64,000 nt of DNA from JAICND01 sp040905905 (GTDB lineage Bacteria > Actinomycetota > Acidimicrobiia > Spongiisociales > ZC4RG35): contig JBBDQN010000031.1 in the NCBI GenBank assembly GCA_040905905.1, positions 124,001-188,000 of the forward strand, read 5' to 3'. Shown here in pieces: positions 1 to 7,624 of this stretch (the stretch's first letter is position 1; each line of letters starts with the position of its first letter). The notes under the pieces are model-generated. The model searched no databases. It had not been told where the DNA came from and saw nothing but the letters and a program-made list of their open reading frames with translations. The position numbers and the translations under genes are program-made.

Positions 1-29
1 TGTCATGTACTGAACGAGGAGGCGAAGCC

Positions 30-716
30 ATGACTCTGGTCGATCTATCGCAAGATATCTATGAGGGAATGAAGGTGTATCCGGGTCACCTCAAGACGGT
101 GACGTTTCAGCACGTGACTCATGAGGAGACAGCACCGCGATTCGAAGGCGGCTTCTCGTTTCAGACCTGGGGGTTCATGCTCAATGACAATGGGCCAACC
201 CATGTCGACTCATTCAGCCATCTCGATCCGGATGCCACCGCCTCCACCATCGACCAAATGCCCCTGGAGCTCTTCTTCGGGGATGCCCTTTGTGTCGACG
301 TGTCGGAGGTCCCCGCCCACACCGACATCAAGGTTGCCGACATCGAAGCTTCCCTTGATCGCGCCGGTCTCGAGGTGCGCAACGGCGACATGGTCTTCTT
401 CTACACGGCCACCTATGACCGTTTCCGGGGCACTCCGCGTTACCTGACCGACTTTGCGGGATTGGGTGAGGAGGCCAGCCAATGGATCGTCGACCGGAGG
501 ATCAAAACCTTCGGTGTCGACTCTCCTACTCCCGACAACCCGATCTCCAAGACTTATCCGTGCCACATGATGGGCCGCGCGAACCACATCACCCACTACG
601 AGAACCTGGTGCTCACAGAAGTGGTCGGGAAGCGGTTCACCTTCGTGGGGTTCCCCCTCAAGGTGGTGGGAGCACACGGGGGACCGACTCGAGCGGTAGG
701 GATTCTCAACGACTAA
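30..716 (+). CDS. Cyclase-family metal-dependent hydrolase (kynurenine formamidase-like)
   Basis: A 228-residue protein of the cyclase/KynB fold. Residues 55-64 carry the metal-binding signature G-P-T-H-V-D-S-F-S-H, matching the family HxDxxxH pattern (H58, D60, H64). The canonical GTH is GPTH here. Members hydrolyse amides, lactones or enol lactones in the cytoplasm. The ATG is preceded by GAGGAGG with a seven-base spacer. The next gene, an amidohydrolase, starts 17 bp downstream, so the two probably form one transcript for successive ring or amide hydrolysis steps; that pairing is inference. The substrate is unknown, and kynurenine formamidase itself is possible but no other kyn gene is present. 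Confidence 0.85.
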   Translation: MTLVDLSQDIYEGMKVYPGHLKTVTFQHVTHEETAPRFEGGFSFQTWGFMLNDNGPTHVDSFSHLDPDATASTIDQMPLELFFGDALCVDVSEVPAHTDIKVADIEASLDRAGLEVRNGDMVFFYTATYDRFRGTPRYLTDFAGLGEEASQWIVDRRIKTFGVDSPTPDNPISKTYPCHMMGRANHITHYENLVLTEVVGKRFTFVGFPLKVVGAHGGPTRAVGILND

Positions 717-733
717 GAGGGAGTACGTAGTTC

Positions 734-1720
734 ATGACGTTAACGATCGATATCCACGCTCACGTTGTCGTCGCCGAGATCGCCGACCTCGTGGCTTCCG
801 AGTTCGACACATCGAAAGACCCGTTTCTTCGGTATGGGGGTGTTTCGACCGAGAGCAACAGTGAGATCTTTGCCAAGCTGCTGCCCAAGCTCACCGATCC
901 TGTCGAGCGCCTCCGGACGATGGACCGCCAGGGCGTCGCCGTTCAGGCGGTCTCGATTGCTCCACCCCAATACCACTATTGGGCCGAACCCGATCTCGGC
1001 ACCGCGGTAGCCAAGATCGCAAACGAGGCGATCGCGTCGCTGGTCGACGCCCTACCCGATCGGATCGTCGGTCTCGGCACCCTTCCGATGCAGGCGCCGG
1101 AGCGAGCCGTCGCGGAACTGGAGCGCATCACTGCCACTCACGGCTTCCCGGGGGTGTCGATCAATCCCAGCGCCGAGGGAGTCGACTACGACGATCCCCG
1201 CTATGAACCTTTCTGGGCCAAAGTCGAGGAGCTCGACATCCTGGTGGTGCTGCATCCCAACGGCTTCAACCAGGGGGAGCGGCTGACTCGGTACTACCTG
1301 GTCAACGTGGTGGGCAACCCGATGGAGACCACGGTTGCACTCAGTCATATCGTTCTCGGCGGCGTCATCGAGCGTCATCCCCACCTGAAGCTGTTGGCTG
1401 TTCACGGGGGTGGTTACCTGCCGTTCTACATGGACAGGATGGATCACGCCTATCGGAACCGTCCCGATGTCGGCATTGATATCAAGCGGCCGCCCAGCAC
1501 ATATATGAGACAGCTCTACTTCGACAGCGTGGTCTTTGGCGACGGGCTCGATTATCTGGTCGACCGGATGGGGGCCGATCACGTCCTGATGGGCACCGAC
1601 TATCCCTACGACATGGGCGAAACCGATCCGGTCGCCCGGGTCGATCGGGTAGGCAATGCGACGAAGGCGGAGAAGCAGCTCATCAAGGGTGACAACGCTG
1701 CCCGGCTGTTGGGGCTGTAG
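734..1720 (+). CDS. Amidohydrolase of the ACMSD-like family
   Basis: A 328-residue TIM-barrel metal-dependent hydrolase or decarboxylase. The N-terminal H-A-H motif (H8, H10), H174 in L-H-P-N, H224 in V-H-G-G-G and D289 in M-G-T-D-Y-P form the usual metal and catalytic set of aminocarboxymuconate-semialdehyde decarboxylase relatives. Family members decarboxylate or hydrolyse hydroxy-aromatic acids and ring-cleavage products. It follows a cyclase-family hydrolase closely, and homologous enzymes recur at 39150 and 62229. Whether it is a decarboxylase or a hydrolase cannot be decided from sequence. Confidence 0.87.
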   Translation: MTLTIDIHAHVVVAEIADLVASEFDTSKDPFLRYGGVSTESNSEIFAKLLPKLTDPVERLRTMDRQGVAVQAVSIAPPQYHYWAEPDLGTAVAKIANEAIASLVDALPDRIVGLGTLPMQAPERAVAELERITATHGFPGVSINPSAEGVDYDDPRYEPFWAKVEELDILVVLHPNGFNQGERLTRYYLVNVVGNPMETTVALSHIVLGGVIERHPHLKLLAVHGGGYLPFYMDRMDHAYRNRPDVGIDIKRPPSTYMRQLYFDSVVFGDGLDYLVDRMGADHVLMGTDYPYDMGETDPVARVDRVGNATKAEKQLIKGDNAARLLGL

Positions 1721-1730
1721 GACGCCTCCG

Positions 1731-1777
1731 TTCTTGCGTAGATCCTCGCCGCTTTCGGTGGCGTTTCTACGCAAGAA
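1731..1777. terminator. Long hairpin between convergent genes
   Basis: TTCTTGCGTAGA (1731-1742) pairs perfectly with TCTACGCAAGAA (1766-1777), a 12-bp stem enclosing a smaller CGCC/GGCG stem. It fills the gap between the amidohydrolase and the convergent peroxiredoxin, as expected of a bidirectional terminator. There is no strong U-tract on either side. Confidence 0.6.
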
Positions 1778-1784
1778 GGGGGTG

Positions 1785-2261
1785 TTAAAGCCCTCGGAGA
1801 AAGTCCATGGGTCTCGCTAGGTCGGGTAGCTCGAGAGCGTCATCGGTGACCCAGCGATAGCGGATGATGCCGTCTTGGCCAACCAGGAAAAGCGACCGTT
1901 TGGCCAGTCCACTGTGGCCCTTCCATGTGTCGTAACGCACCCCATAGGCCGCTGCGGTGGTGCCTTCCCAATCGGAGAGAAGAGGGAAATCGATAGCCAG
2001 CGATCGACCGAAAGCCAGTTGCGCAAACGTCGGTGTCACCGCCAACGCTACGACCTCGGCGCCTAGGTCTCTGATCTCTTTGGTCAATGCTCCCAACTGG
2101 GAGAGCTCGTTCCCTCAGATAGGTCCGAAGTCGAAGACATAGAAGGCCACCAGCACCGGTCCTCTGCTGGTCAGCTCGGCGAGCCGAACGTTCTCCTCGA
2201 AGGAGCGGCGCAGATCAAACTCGGGTGCTCGATCGCCCACGTCAATTGTCCGTCCGGTCAT
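1785..2261 (-). CDS. Peroxiredoxin (AhpC/TSA family), probable selenoprotein with in-frame TGA
   Basis: Two half-genes in the same frame are separated only by TGA at 2117-2115. Read through, they give a 158-residue peroxiredoxin of normal length. The TGA is codon 49, in the context F-D-F-G-P-I-(TGA)-G-N-E-L, exactly where the family has its peroxidatic Cys (compare F-x-P-V-C-x-x-E-L). The C-terminal half keeps the fold and the conserved Arg in A-K-R-S-L-F-L-V. No Cys occurs elsewhere, so a resolving thiol would have to come from another protein. The start is chosen at ATG 2261, behind GGAGG with a six-base spacer. A hairpin follows the TGA at once. Selenocysteine insertion is the best reading; a disabling mutation exactly at the catalytic codon is the alternative. 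No sel genes lie in the window. Confidence 0.82.
2089..2108 (-). promoter_or_regulatory. Candidate bacterial SECIS hairpin after the in-frame TGA
   Basis: On the minus strand CTCCC (2103-2099) pairs with GGGAG (2094-2090) around an AGUU loop, with an unpaired CU below the stem and a G-C pair closing it. The loop GU begins 17 nt after the TGA. Bacterial SECIS elements have a small apical loop containing GU about this far from the UGA, often with a bulged U. Seen by eye only. Confidence 0.6.
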
Positions 2262-2396
2262 TTTCCGCCTCCGATCTCTCGGACCCCTGCCGGGGTCATT
2301 GAAGTGCGACGACCGCACGATCTCCAACCGGATCCTGGCGACTGCCAGGCGGGCACTCCGCAGAGATCACCGCCGGCCGCCTTGACGACCCGCTGC

Positions 2397-4034
2397 TCAC
2401 CACTTCATAACCGCAACCGAACCGCGGGTGCCGTCGACGGATACAGCCCAATCTGAGCTGGCCAAACCGGCTAGATCGAGGTCGACTGCCGCCACGGCCG
2501 GGACTCCGAGGGAGCGAGCTGATTCAAAGAGGTGAGCTCCAGGGCTACCGTTCAGGGTCACCAAACCGGCCGCAGACCAAAGCAGTGGCGCCAGATGTGG
2601 GATCGGTTCCGGGGCGATGATCACCCGGCGAGGACCGATCTGGCCACCGACTTGGGCACCGGAGGGGTCGTTGACGACGTGACCACGGCCCAACCCAATT
2701 CCGGCGCTCGCCGCCTCTCCGCTGCGACGCAACCCATGGGCTTCATTCACGGCTGCTCCCAATGGCTCCCAGCGATCCACTCCCAAACGGAGGGGAACTT
2801 TGGGCTCTCCGGTCAACGTTTGCAGGAAGGCATTGCTCAAGTACCAGATCTCCTCGGGGTGACCGATGGCTCCCTGCTTTCGAAGACGAACCCCCACCCC
2901 CCGCAACAATCCCACGACCCTGGTGGCATCGGACAGGTCCGGGGTTTGGAGCCGTCCAATCAACGGAAGCGCCCGGGCGGGGTCGCCGGCCAGTTCAGCC
3001 AGTGCAGCGCCGGCAAGCTGGTCGCCGATCGAACTCTGCCAGACATGATTCGTTAGTGCGGAGGCGACTTTCCTCGCCTCTGCCATGCCCGCGGCCGGGT
3101 CATCCGACGGTACGGCCGCTATGTGGTCGAGGCCGGCGGGGTCACTCAAGGCCAATGCCCAGGGAAGAACGACTCCCGCGCCGAGGTGGCCTGGGAAACG
3201 ACGCACGATCCGGGCCACACGGACCAGGTCCGGATGGCCCGGCAAGTCAATCGCCTGCTCCTCCACCACCGGGGGCGACCGCCGTGCCAGTTGGAGGACG
3301 AACACCTCACTTCCCACCGCGGCCCACTCCATGGAATTGGCCCCCGTCTCCTCGTGAGCGTCCATCGCCAACCGGGCAACCACTCCCACCAGGTCGCCGC
3401 CGGTGCAACCGCGGGAGCGATCGACCACAGTGCGGCGCCCCCGCTGCTGCCCGGAAAACAAGCGCCCCGGATGGCCCGGCACCGAGTCGATCACAACCGT
3501 GGAGTCGGTCATATGGGCAATCCCACCGGAGGTGGCGCTGAGAAACGGCTGGATCATCACCCCCATCGGCATGGGTTCCTGACCAGTCCTTGCGAAGCGT
3601 TCGAGGGTGGCTACCGAGAACATCGAGGCCCAGCAGCCGGTGACCGTCTTGGCGAGGTCCTCCGTTCCCACGTCCAGATATGACGTGAAGGCCCCCGACC
3701 ATTCGCCCGCCTCTTCAAGGACACTCGACGACCGTACTGCCAACCGGGTCCATTTCACGGCCTGGGTCAGAGCCGCCGACACGGCCCCGGGAAGCCCGGC
3801 TCCGGAAAGCGCCATCCGGGCCACCCCGCTTCCGCTCTGTCGAAGAAGCTCAAGGCCAAGCTGAATCATGGGCCCCGATGCGGCGGCGGTAACAACAAGG
3901 CCGGGCAGGACCGGGAGTCCGGCCCGACGGCCCCGCGCAAGCCAGGCCGCCTTGGCGCCCACAACATTCGGATCGAGAGCAGCCCCGTCGTCGAGCTCGA
4001 CGACCAGAGGCCCGGCTTCACTCACCGGCTTCAA
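2397..4034 (-). CDS. Compact PEP-synthase/PEP-utilising-type phosphotransferase
   Basis: A 545-residue protein with an N-terminal ATP-grasp nucleotide-binding region of the PEP synthase type (V-G-A-K-A-A-W-L near residue 25, A-V-R-S-S-S near residue 99) and a C-terminal swivelling phosphohistidine domain. The phosphorylatable His is about H501 in S-P-G-A-H-L-F-E-S-A-R, followed by L-G-V-P-A-V. It is much shorter than PEP synthase or rifampin phosphotransferase and lacks a recognisable PEP/pyruvate barrel. It should move phosphate from ATP via His to an unknown acceptor. Its TTG start overlaps the stop of the M24 gene by 4 nt (TTGA). A GTG three codons in is an alternative start. Confidence 0.7.
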   Translation of the reverse strand: MKPVSEAGPLVVELDDGAALDPNVVGAKAAWLARGRRAGLPVLPGLVVTAAASGPMIQLGLELLRQSGSGVARMALSGAGLPGAVSAALTQAVKWTRLAVRSSSVLEEAGEWSGAFTSYLDVGTEDLAKTVTGCWASMFSVATLERFARTGQEPMPMGVMIQPFLSATSGGIAHMTDSTVVIDSVPGHPGRLFSGQQRGRRTVVDRSRGCTGGDLVGVVARLAMDAHEETGANSMEWAAVGSEVFVLQLARRSPPVVEEQAIDLPGHPDLVRVARIVRRFPGHLGAGVVLPWALALSDPAGLDHIAAVPSDDPAAGMAEARKVASALTNHVWQSSIGDQLAGAALAELAGDPARALPLIGRLQTPDLSDATRVVGLLRGVGVRLRKQGAIGHPEEIWYLSNAFLQTLTGEPKVPLRLGVDRWEPLGAAVNEAHGLRRSGEAASAGIGLGRGHVVNDPSGAQVGGQIGPRRVIIAPEPIPHLAPLLWSAAGLVTLNGSPGAHLFESARSLGVPAVAAVDLDLAGLASSDWAVSVDGTRGSVAVMKW

Positions 4035-5269
4035 TCAACCGCGATTATCTCGTGGCTCTTGTACGTGGAAACGATCTCGTGCCCGGTGTCGGTGACAAAG
4101 AGCATTTCTTCGAGACGAACGCCGTACTCATGGAGCTTGCCGTGTTGGGTCTCGAGGGCGAAGGTCATCCCGGGCAATATCTCGACCGGATGATCGAGCG
4201 ACCATATGCGGGAGATCACCGGCGGGTCGTACTGGGCCAGCCCGAGTCCGTGTCCCCAAAAGTTGGCAGCCGCCTGGTCCTCCTCCTCGTAGCCCCACAC
4301 CTCCTTGGCCGATGGCCACTTGGAGGCGACGTCAGCAGTGGTCACACCGGGCTTTACGGCTTCGATCGAGTCCCACAACCACTTGTGAGCCTGGTCGTAG
4401 GTCTTCTGGTGTTCCTTGGTTGGTTTGCCGCCAACGCAATAAGTGCGATAGACACAGGACTTGAATCCATTCCAGGTCAGGGCGGCCATATCGACGATGA
4501 CCAGGTCTCCAGGACGGATGATCCGGTCAGAGAAGTTGCGCCAGTTCGGCCAAGCGTTGGGACCCGAGGAGACGATGACGTCTTCGACGTCTTCCATCCC
4601 CGGGATCGAGTAGAGCTGGTGGAAACCAAAGGCGGCGACCTCGTTTTCGGTCATGCCGGGTTTGATGAAGTTGGCGATCTCGTAGTGGACCTTATCGCAG
4701 ATCGAGCCCACCATTGAGAAGGCCTTGATCTCGTCGGGGCTCTTGATCGCTCTTGCCTCCATCATCGGCGACATGCCGTCGGTCCATTCGATGCCCGCCT
4801 TTTGAAAGGCTCGGATCATGTTGATGTCGATGAAGTCCACCCCTAGAGGCATACCTCTGACCCCCGCTGCTTCCAGGTCGTGGAGCAGGGCATTGACAAA
4901 CTTGGTGACCTGTTGCTCGGCTGCCGGCCCCACTGCCCCTTTGATCCAGGCATAGGAGTAACGGATGTTTTCCTTCGGGATCCAGGGGCTGTGGACGGCA
5001 ATGTGGAAGCCAATGTCACCCTGTTCGTACAAGATCGGTGGTTGGCCGGAGGTCAGGACCACATAACGGAGACCGGGCTTGAGCCGGTTCCAACCGGGAG
5101 TGAGGGTCGAGGAGACATAGCGCATGTTCTCGTCGTACATGAGAAGCAGGGCCCCGAGCCCGTGCCGTTCCATTGCCTCGTGGGCCCGTTTGAGGCGATA
5201 GTCGCGAACAGAGGCCCAGTTGATTCCTTCCTTCCAGTCCGTGCTGAGAACCCCGAAGGCCTCCCTCAT
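4031..5269 (-). CDS. M24-family (creatinase/aminopeptidase P-like) protein with an altered metal site
   Basis: A 412-residue pita-bread-fold protein with an N-terminal creatinase-type domain. The C-terminal domain retains Asp in V-I-V-D-M-A, His in F-W-G-H-G-L-G and two Glu (A-L-E-T-Q and L-E-E-M). The second metal Asp, normally in S-D-x-x-R-T, is Cys here (S-C-V-Y-R-T, about residue 272), so the dinuclear centre is probably incomplete. Creatinase is a metal-free precedent; C-N hydrolases and DMSP lyases are other members. The second ATG (5269) is chosen because AGGAGGAG precedes it at good spacing and abuts the first ATG. It is translationally coupled to the PEP-synthase-like gene. Confidence 0.8.
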   Translation of the reverse strand: MREAFGVLSTDWKEGINWASVRDYRLKRAHEAMERHGLGALLLMYDENMRYVSSTLTPGWNRLKPGLRYVVLTSGQPPILYEQGDIGFHIAVHSPWIPKENIRYSYAWIKGAVGPAAEQQVTKFVNALLHDLEAAGVRGMPLGVDFIDINMIRAFQKAGIEWTDGMSPMMEARAIKSPDEIKAFSMVGSICDKVHYEIANFIKPGMTENEVAAFGFHQLYSIPGMEDVEDVIVSSGPNAWPNWRNFSDRIIRPGDLVIVDMAALTWNGFKSCVYRTYCVGGKPTKEHQKTYDQAHKWLWDSIEAVKPGVTTADVASKWPSAKEVWGYEEEDQAAANFWGHGLGLAQYDPPVISRIWSLDHPVEILPGMTFALETQHGKLHEYGVRLEEMLFVTDTGHEIVSTYKSHEIIAVD

Positions 5270-5292
5270 TCCCATCTCCTCCTCTGGTGTGG

Positions 5293-6528
5293 TCAGTCGA
5301 CCCGGCCGGGCAGGATATCTCGAACGATGTCAAGGAACTCATCGTCATCGAGCAGACCCTTCTTGGCCAGGGAGCGTCCCTTTACTTCGGCCAGGATCGC
5401 CTCGATCTCTTTGGTTTCGGCGTCGTTGATCCCGTGGCGGGACAACCAGATCCCGATGGAGTCGAGCCCGGATCCTTTGCCCAGCACGATCTGCGGCTGG
5501 GACTGTCCAACCAGTTCGGGCCGGTAGGGGAAGGCTTCGGTGAGATGTTCTGCTCCGACATTCCTCACCCAGGTGGTGATGATGCCCGACTCGACATGGA
5601 AGAGCCGCTCTCCCGTTACCGGGCGATTGGAGGGTTGACTCACGCCGGAAAGGCGTCGGACTAGTTGGGCGATGTCGAAGAACTTCTCGGTTTTGATTCC
5701 AGTGTCGATGCCGTACATGGTGAGAAGCGCCATCACGGTTTCTTCCATGGGGGCGTTGCCCGCCCGCTCACCGATCCCGTTCACGGTTGTCTGGATGACT
5801 GATGCTCCCTGGGCCACCGCCAGAACGGTATTGGCCACTCCGAGCCCGAAGTCCATGTGGAAATGGGTCTCGAGAGGGACACCGAGTCTTTCCCTAACTC
5901 GCTTGACGAAGAACTCCACTGCATGCGGTGATAGCACGCCGAAGGTATCCACGAGTCCGACGGTGTCGACGTGACCGTCTTTGGCCACCTTCTCGAGATC
6001 GTCCAGAAGCGCAACGATCCCGGCTCGCGTCGCGTCAATCGGAAAGAACGATACCTTGAGACCGTTCTCATGAGCGTAAGAGGTGGCCTCGATGGAGGCT
6101 TCGATGGCCTTCTCCAAAGGCCAGCGATAAGCCAACTCGATGAGGTGGTGACTGGAGGGGATCTCCATGACCACCCCCGTTGTGCCGGTGTCCACGGCCA
6201 ACGCCACATCGGAAACCATGCAGCGGGAGAAGGCGTAGATTTCGGAGTCGAGACCGGCATTGACGATCCGGCGGACGGCCTCCTCGTCAGCCGGCGATAC
6301 CGCCGGGAGACCAGCCTCGATGCGGTGGACTCCTGCTTCCGACAACGCCGTTGCAATGCGCAACTTCTCGTCGGCGTTGAACTCGACCCCGGCCTGCTGT
6401 TCGCCGTCGCGGAGGGTGACGTCGTGGACTTTTACCTCCTTGGCCAGGTTGAAACTGGCGATGATCTCAGGCAGGTAGTTCCAGGGACTCGAAAACCATT
6501 GATCAGTTTTCCAGGGTTCGGAAACCAT
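5293..6528 (-). CDS. Isopropylmalate/citramalate/homocitrate synthase-like (DRE-TIM) enzyme
   Basis: A 411-residue DRE-TIM metalloenzyme. The signature T-L-R-D-G-E-Q-Q is near residue 38, the metal-binding H-F-H-M-D-F-G-L is mid-barrel, and N-G-I-G-E-R-A-G-N-A marks the synthase branch, which condenses acetyl-CoA with a 2-oxo acid. It is shorter than LeuA and shows no obvious C-terminal allosteric domain, so an assimilatory leucine role is less likely. The start is placed at ATG 6528, where GGAGGGAG sits five bases upstream, rather than 11 codons earlier. A D-2-hydroxyacid dehydrogenase precedes it on the same strand. The acceptor acid is unknown. Confidence 0.8.
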   Translation of the reverse strand: MVSEPWKTDQWFSSPWNYLPEIIASFNLAKEVKVHDVTLRDGEQQAGVEFNADEKLRIATALSEAGVHRIEAGLPAVSPADEEAVRRIVNAGLDSEIYAFSRCMVSDVALAVDTGTTGVVMEIPSSHHLIELAYRWPLEKAIEASIEATSYAHENGLKVSFFPIDATRAGIVALLDDLEKVAKDGHVDTVGLVDTFGVLSPHAVEFFVKRVRERLGVPLETHFHMDFGLGVANTVLAVAQGASVIQTTVNGIGERAGNAPMEETVMALLTMYGIDTGIKTEKFFDIAQLVRRLSGVSQPSNRPVTGERLFHVESGIITTWVRNVGAEHLTEAFPYRPELVGQSQPQIVLGKGSGLDSIGIWLSRHGINDAETKEIEAILAEVKGRSLAKKGLLDDDEFLDIVRDILPGRVD

Positions 6529-6550
6529 CTCTCCCTCCGGACGATCGTGG

Positions 6551-6562
6551 ATCATGCACAAT
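6551..6562. promoter_or_regulatory. Putative operator ATCATGCACAAT
   Basis: A dyad centred on TGCA, 22 bp upstream of the chosen start of the synthase-like gene. The same 12-mer with one change (ATCATGCACTAT) lies at 7554-7565 upstream of the dehydrogenase gene. The FCD-GntR regulator at 8902 is the nearest candidate binder. Confidence 0.4.
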
Positions 6563-6585
6563 ACATGAACCTCGATCCATCCCGG

Positions 6586-7536
6586 TTAGCCGACCCGATA
6601 GTCGGGCTCCGCTCCGCTGAGGACCTTCACTACTTGGGTGGTGGCCTTGCGCTGTAACTCCGCCAAGGACTGCTCGGAGTAATAAGCCAGATGGGGTGTG
6701 ACGATTAGGTTGGGAACCCCCTCGATGCGGGACACCTCGACCGGTTCCTGGTCGAATACGTCCAGTCCTGCCCCTGCCAGCCTGCCTGTTCGAAGAGCGG
6801 CAACGAGGTCGTCGAGTACCACCAATTTGCCCCGGGAGGTGTTGACCAGGATGGCCCTTGGCGACAGGAGGTCAAGAAAGGTGCGATTGACCAACCCCTG
6901 AGTCTCGGGAGTGAGGGGGACATGGATCGAGACGACGTCGGATCGCCTGGCCAACTCCTCCAGAGAAACGAGCGCCGGCATGCCGGGCCCTGCCGAGACG
7001 TAGGGATCGTGGACTACTAGCGCCGCTCCCAGGGATTGGACCACGGCGGCGACCTGCCGTGCGATTCGGCCATAACCGACCAGGCCAAAAGTGAGTCCGC
7101 TGATCCGGGGTATGGGCTGTAGCCCTTCGATACCCCAGCCTCCCGCTCGGAGGCGCGCATCGGCCTCGGGTAGTTTTCGCAAGAGCGACAGGATCATGGC
7201 CACAGCGTGGGCAGCCACTTCCTCAACGCAGTAGTCGGGGACGTTCGTGACGGTGATTCCCGCGGTTTTGGCCGCAGCCAGATCGACGTTGTCGAAACCG
7301 ATGCCGTAACGGGCGATGATCCGGCAGCGCTGCAGACCCGAGATCACGTGGGCGTCGATCGGCAGATAGGTGTTGAGCAGGGCATCGGCGTCGGCCCCTT
7401 GCCGGATCACGTCGGCGGTGCTGCCATCGGCCACCAAAAGGTCCGCACCGATGGCACCCAATAACTCCCGTTCGATGGTCAGATCGGGAAAAACCTGATC
7501 CGAGACGAGCACCTTGAACCGTCTCAACCTCTCCAC
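6586..7536 (-). CDS. D-isomer-specific 2-hydroxyacid dehydrogenase
   Basis: A 316-residue NAD(P)-dependent dehydrogenase. The Rossmann motif is V-G-Y-G-R-I-A near residue 150. The catalytic Arg lies in N-T-S-R-G, the Glu in D-Q-E-P-V and the His in T-P-H-L-A-Y-Y. Such enzymes interconvert 2-oxo and D-2-hydroxy acids; phosphoglycerate dehydrogenase and CtBP-like proteins are close relatives. It heads a minus-strand group whose next gene condenses a 2-oxo acid, so it may prepare or remove that substrate (inference). The start is GTG, with a TTG three codons in also possible. Confidence 0.85.
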   Translation of the reverse strand: MERLRRFKVLVSDQVFPDLTIERELLGAIGADLLVADGSTADVIRQGADADALLNTYLPIDAHVISGLQRCRIIARYGIGFDNVDLAAAKTAGITVTNVPDYCVEEVAAHAVAMILSLLRKLPEADARLRAGGWGIEGLQPIPRISGLTFGLVGYGRIARQVAAVVQSLGAALVVHDPYVSAGPGMPALVSLEELARRSDVVSIHVPLTPETQGLVNRTFLDLLSPRAILVNTSRGKLVVLDDLVAALRTGRLAGAGLDVFDQEPVEVSRIEGVPNLIVTPHLAYYSEQSLAELQRKATTQVVKVLSGAEPDYRVG

Positions 7537-7553
7537 CAGTACCGGTATCTCAC

Positions 7554-7565
7554 ATCATGCACTAT
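7554..7565. promoter_or_regulatory. Putative operator ATCATGCACTAT
   Basis: In the 88-bp divergent region between the D-2-hydroxyacid dehydrogenase and the MFS gene. It matches 6551-6562 in 11 of 12 positions, so one regulator could act on both minus-strand genes and possibly on the MFS gene. Confidence 0.4.
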
Positions 7566-7624
7566 GTAAGCTGCCCGTCGCCCTCGTCGCAATGGCGCTC
7601 GAGTGACACCCAGATGAATCAAAC

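Noticed and set aside
4031..5269. Assignment of the M24 protein as the DMSP lyase DddP
   Set aside because: Same fold, but a conserved metal ligand is replaced and no DMSP genes are nearby.
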